A stretch of 64,000 bases of DNA from the NCBI GenBank assembly GCA_006386115.1, contig VFIW01000006.1, forward strand, positions 764,706-828,705, read 5' to 3'. The notes under the pieces are model-generated. The model saw only the letters and a list, made by a program, of their open reading frames with translations, made no database searches and had not been told where the DNA came from. This document shows positions 61,849 to 64,000 of the stretch, one piece after another (position 1 is the first letter of the stretch; each line of letters opens with the position of its first letter). A program made the position numbers and the translations under genes. Source of the stretch: Globisporangium splendens. Its lineage: Eukaryota > Oomycota > Peronosporomycetes > Pythiales > Pythiaceae.

Positions 61849-63612
61849 ATGTCCACGCACTCGACGCAACCGGGCTACTGGGCGCTCCGCGACCCCACCA
61901 AGAACAAGGTGCGTCTCGCTGTCCTTCTCGCCTGCACGCGCCTGTGGAATGCCGCCGTTTGGGATCGATTGCGCTTTTTTATACTTGTGTTGAGTATGCT
62001 GACGTTATTTTGTCTGCAATTGCAACTTTATAAATGCATATAGGGTCTTGCATTCACAGAGCAAGAGCGCGCGCAATTGAAGCTCAAGGGTCTCGTGCCT
62101 GCGGGCGTGTCGACGATCGAGTTGGAGACCCTGCGTGCGCTCACGCAGCTGCGCCGCAAGTCGTCGCCGTTGGAAAAGTACATTTTCCTGCAGGGTCTGC
62201 AGGACACGAACGAGTCGATCTACTACCGTCTTCTCATTGAGAACACGGCCGAGTTGATGCCGATCGTGTACACGCCGACCGTCGGGCAGGCGTGCTTAGA
62301 GTTCAGCCACATCTACCGCCAGACCCCACGCGGTCTCTACATCTCGATCAACGACGTTGGCAACGTCGCCGAGATCTTGGACGCGTGGCCAGAGAAGAAC
62401 ATTCGCGCCATTGTGTTCACTGATGGTGAGCGTATCTTGGGTCTCGGTGACTTGGGAACGAACGGCATGGGCATCCCTGTGGGCAAGCTCGGCTTGTACA
62501 CGGCTTGCGCTGGTGTGCCACCAAGCATGTGCTTGCCAGTGGTCTTGGACTGTGGTACCAACAACGAAGCCTTCCTCGCGGACCCATTGTACATGGGTCT
62601 CCGTCAGAAGCGTGAGCAAGGCGAGCGCTTTGAGCAACTCGTGGAAGAGTTTATGAACGCAGCCAAGATCAAGTACGGCCCACAAGTGCTCTTGCAATTC
62701 GAGGACTTTGGTAACTCGACCGCGTTCCACTTGCTGCGCAAGTTCGAGAAGACCCACTGCACGTTCAACGATGACATTCAAGGCACGGCGTCGGTGGTCT
62801 TGGCTGGTCTCTTCGCCGCCGTGCCGCTCTCTGGCAAGCCAATCTCGGAGCACACGTTCGTGTTCTTGGGTGCCGGTGAAGCTGGTACCGGTATCGCCGA
62901 CTTGATCGCGCTTGCCATTTCCCACGAAACGGGTAAGACCATTGAAGAATCCCGCAAGCAGATCTGGCTCGTGGACTCGCGCGGCTTGGTCGTGTCGTCC
63001 CGCAAGGACTCGCTGCAGCACCACAAGTTGCTGTACGCCCACGACGCGCCTGAATGCCCAACGCTTGAAGCGACGATCGACCGCATCAAGCCTTCGGCGT
63101 TGATCGGTGTGTGCACGATCCCAAAGACGTTCACGCAGGAAGTCTGCGAGAAGATGGCGGCGAACAACGAACGCCCAATCATCTTCGCGTTGAGCAACCC
63201 AACGTCGAAGGCGGAGTGCACAGCCGAAGAAGCGTACCGTTTCACGAACGGCAAGTGCATTTTCGCGAGTGGCAGTCCGTTTGACCCAGTTGAGATCGAC
63301 GGCAAACGCTATGTGCCAGGTCAAGGCAACAACTCGTACATCTTCCCAGGTATTGGTCTCGCCTGCGTGGGTGCGGGCTTGACTCGTGTCGATGACGAAG
63401 TGATGCTCATCGCCGCCAAGACGCTCGCCAGCTTAGTCACGCCTGCGGACCTCGAAACGGGCTGCGTGTACCCACCATTGTCGACGATCCGCCACGTGTC
63501 GCTCAAGATCGCGACTGCGATCGCGGAGTACGGCTACGAACAGGGCTACGCCACGGAGCCAAAGCCTGTCGACTTGGAAGCCCACCTCAAGTCGATCATG
63601 TACAACCCATAA
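61849..63612 (+). CDS. malic enzyme, NAD(P)-dependent
   Basis: Two exons, 61849-61908 and 62044-63612, joined in phase over a 135-bp intron; 542 residues. Conserved parts are VYTPTVGQACLEFSHI, VFTDGERILGLGDLGTNGMGI, the Lys in IPVGKLGLYTACAG, QFEDFGN, FNDDIQGTASVVLAG, the dinucleotide-binding GAGEAGTGIADLI and IIFALSNPTS. The enzyme oxidatively decarboxylates malate to pyruvate with reduction of NAD+ or NADP+. No mitochondrial presequence is apparent (MSTHSTQPGYWALRD), so a cytosolic NADPH-forming role is plausible, but the cofactor cannot be told. Residue count is normal for the single-domain eukaryotic enzyme. Confidence 0.93.
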
Positions 63613-63886
63613 GCTCGCTAGTGATTTTGTATGTTGGTGGTCACTCGCGTTGCGCACGCTTGGTTCATAGGCTTTGGATCCGATTTAGTGTCCAACACAG
63701 GCAGTAGCTTAGTCACCACCCCATTGTGTATTTGTCAACTTCTTGAAAGCAAAAATTTGCCTCTCTTCTTTAAATTGCACCAGCACACAAGCTAAATGCA
63801 CATTTGCACTCATATAAAAGCAGCAAAGGTGTCTGTCACCAACACGTGTCTGTATATTTCCACAGCGTTATGCATGACGCGTATGT

Positions 63887-64000
63887 TTATTCCTCGAGCA
63901 GCTCTTCAATCAGCTGCTTCTGCGTGTCCGTGAGCTTCTTGGGGAACTTGATCTCGTGGAGCACGTGGAGATCGCCCTTCTGCGATGGGTAGTTGTGCAC
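63887..64000 (-). CDS. DnaJ (Hsp40) protein, C-terminal end only
   Basis: The last 37 codons of a minus-strand gene running off the window; TAA at 63889-63887. The visible end HNYPSQKGDLHVLHEIKFP, followed by KKLTDTQKQLIEELLEE, is the conserved C-terminal substrate-binding end of type I/II DnaJ proteins (GDLxVxxxVxFP followed by a helix). These co-chaperones stimulate Hsp70. The final EELLEE has no retention or CaaX signal. It is the convergent neighbour of malic enzyme, 274 bp away. Confidence 0.82.
   Translation of the reverse strand: MHNYPSQKGDLHVLHEIKFPKKLTDTQKQLIEELLEE

Noticed and set aside
62296..63324. 342-codon open frame antisense to malic enzyme
   Set aside because: It lies fully within a well conserved gene, has no domain pattern, and is explained by codon bias of a GC-rich gene. 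The same holds for minus-strand frames inside HisRS (41720-42772), the carrier gene (59527-60525) and Hsp110 (47087-48233).
1..64000. CRISPR arrays, rRNA operons, prophage or bacterial operons
   Set aside because: None seen. Introns, LTR elements and gene content show nuclear eukaryotic DNA.

Overview
The window is nuclear DNA of an oomycete, most likely a member of the Peronosporaceae (Phytophthora or a downy mildew). The clues are GC-rich compact genes with few introns of about 40 to 135 bases and GT..AG borders, start-site motifs close to the oomycete initiator (GCTCATTYYNCA) at 33195 and 61770, a Crinkler-type effector gene, and kinase domain combinations known from oomycetes. Species is not determinable from sequence alone. 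One hint is a homologue of the centriole protein CEP164 that carries four in-frame stops, as would be expected in a downy mildew that has lost flagellated zoospores.

Bases 1-13618 are a nest of Ty3/gypsy chromovirus retrotransposons. The outer element C (minus strand; 5' LTR 13146-13594) is interrupted twice: by element B (minus strand, complete with both LTRs, 4650-12100) and by element A (plus strand, 3' LTR ending at 4139; its 5' part is outside the window). All gag and pol genes are broken. Elements A and B each carry an extra gene on the antisense strand that overlaps the 3' end of pol, including the chromodomain. In B it is an uninterrupted 349-codon coiled-coil gene; in A it is decayed. 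The flanks of B show a 36-bp near-perfect target duplication, far longer than the roughly 5 bp usual for this group. A polypurine tract at 13602 hints at a fourth, older element.

From 13965 onward the window is gene-dense. In order: a DHRS12-like dehydrogenase; the CEP164-like pseudogene; a TPR-PH protein; two head-to-head ABCG half-transporter pseudogenes; a broken Crinkler-like gene lying between two copies of the 3' end of a cobalamin adenosyltransferase gene; that adenosyltransferase; an MFS transporter; a SNAPC1-like protein with seven acidic repeats; an ankyrin-FN3 gene with a premature stop; a second MFS transporter; histidyl-tRNA synthetase; a decayed coiled-coil gene; Hsp110; SmD2; an F-box-like protein; a PH-C2-ERK-type MAP kinase; a TPR protein with one frameshift; a YHM2-like mitochondrial carrier; a YbeY-like endonuclease; malic enzyme; and the C-terminus of a DnaJ protein.

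The genes do not form a pathway. Housekeeping genes (translation, splicing, protein folding, central carbon metabolism) are intact. Damage is concentrated in the retroelements, in the flagellum-related gene, and in transporter or effector genes. All exon limits were worked out by hand from splice consensus and reading phase, and no database search was possible.
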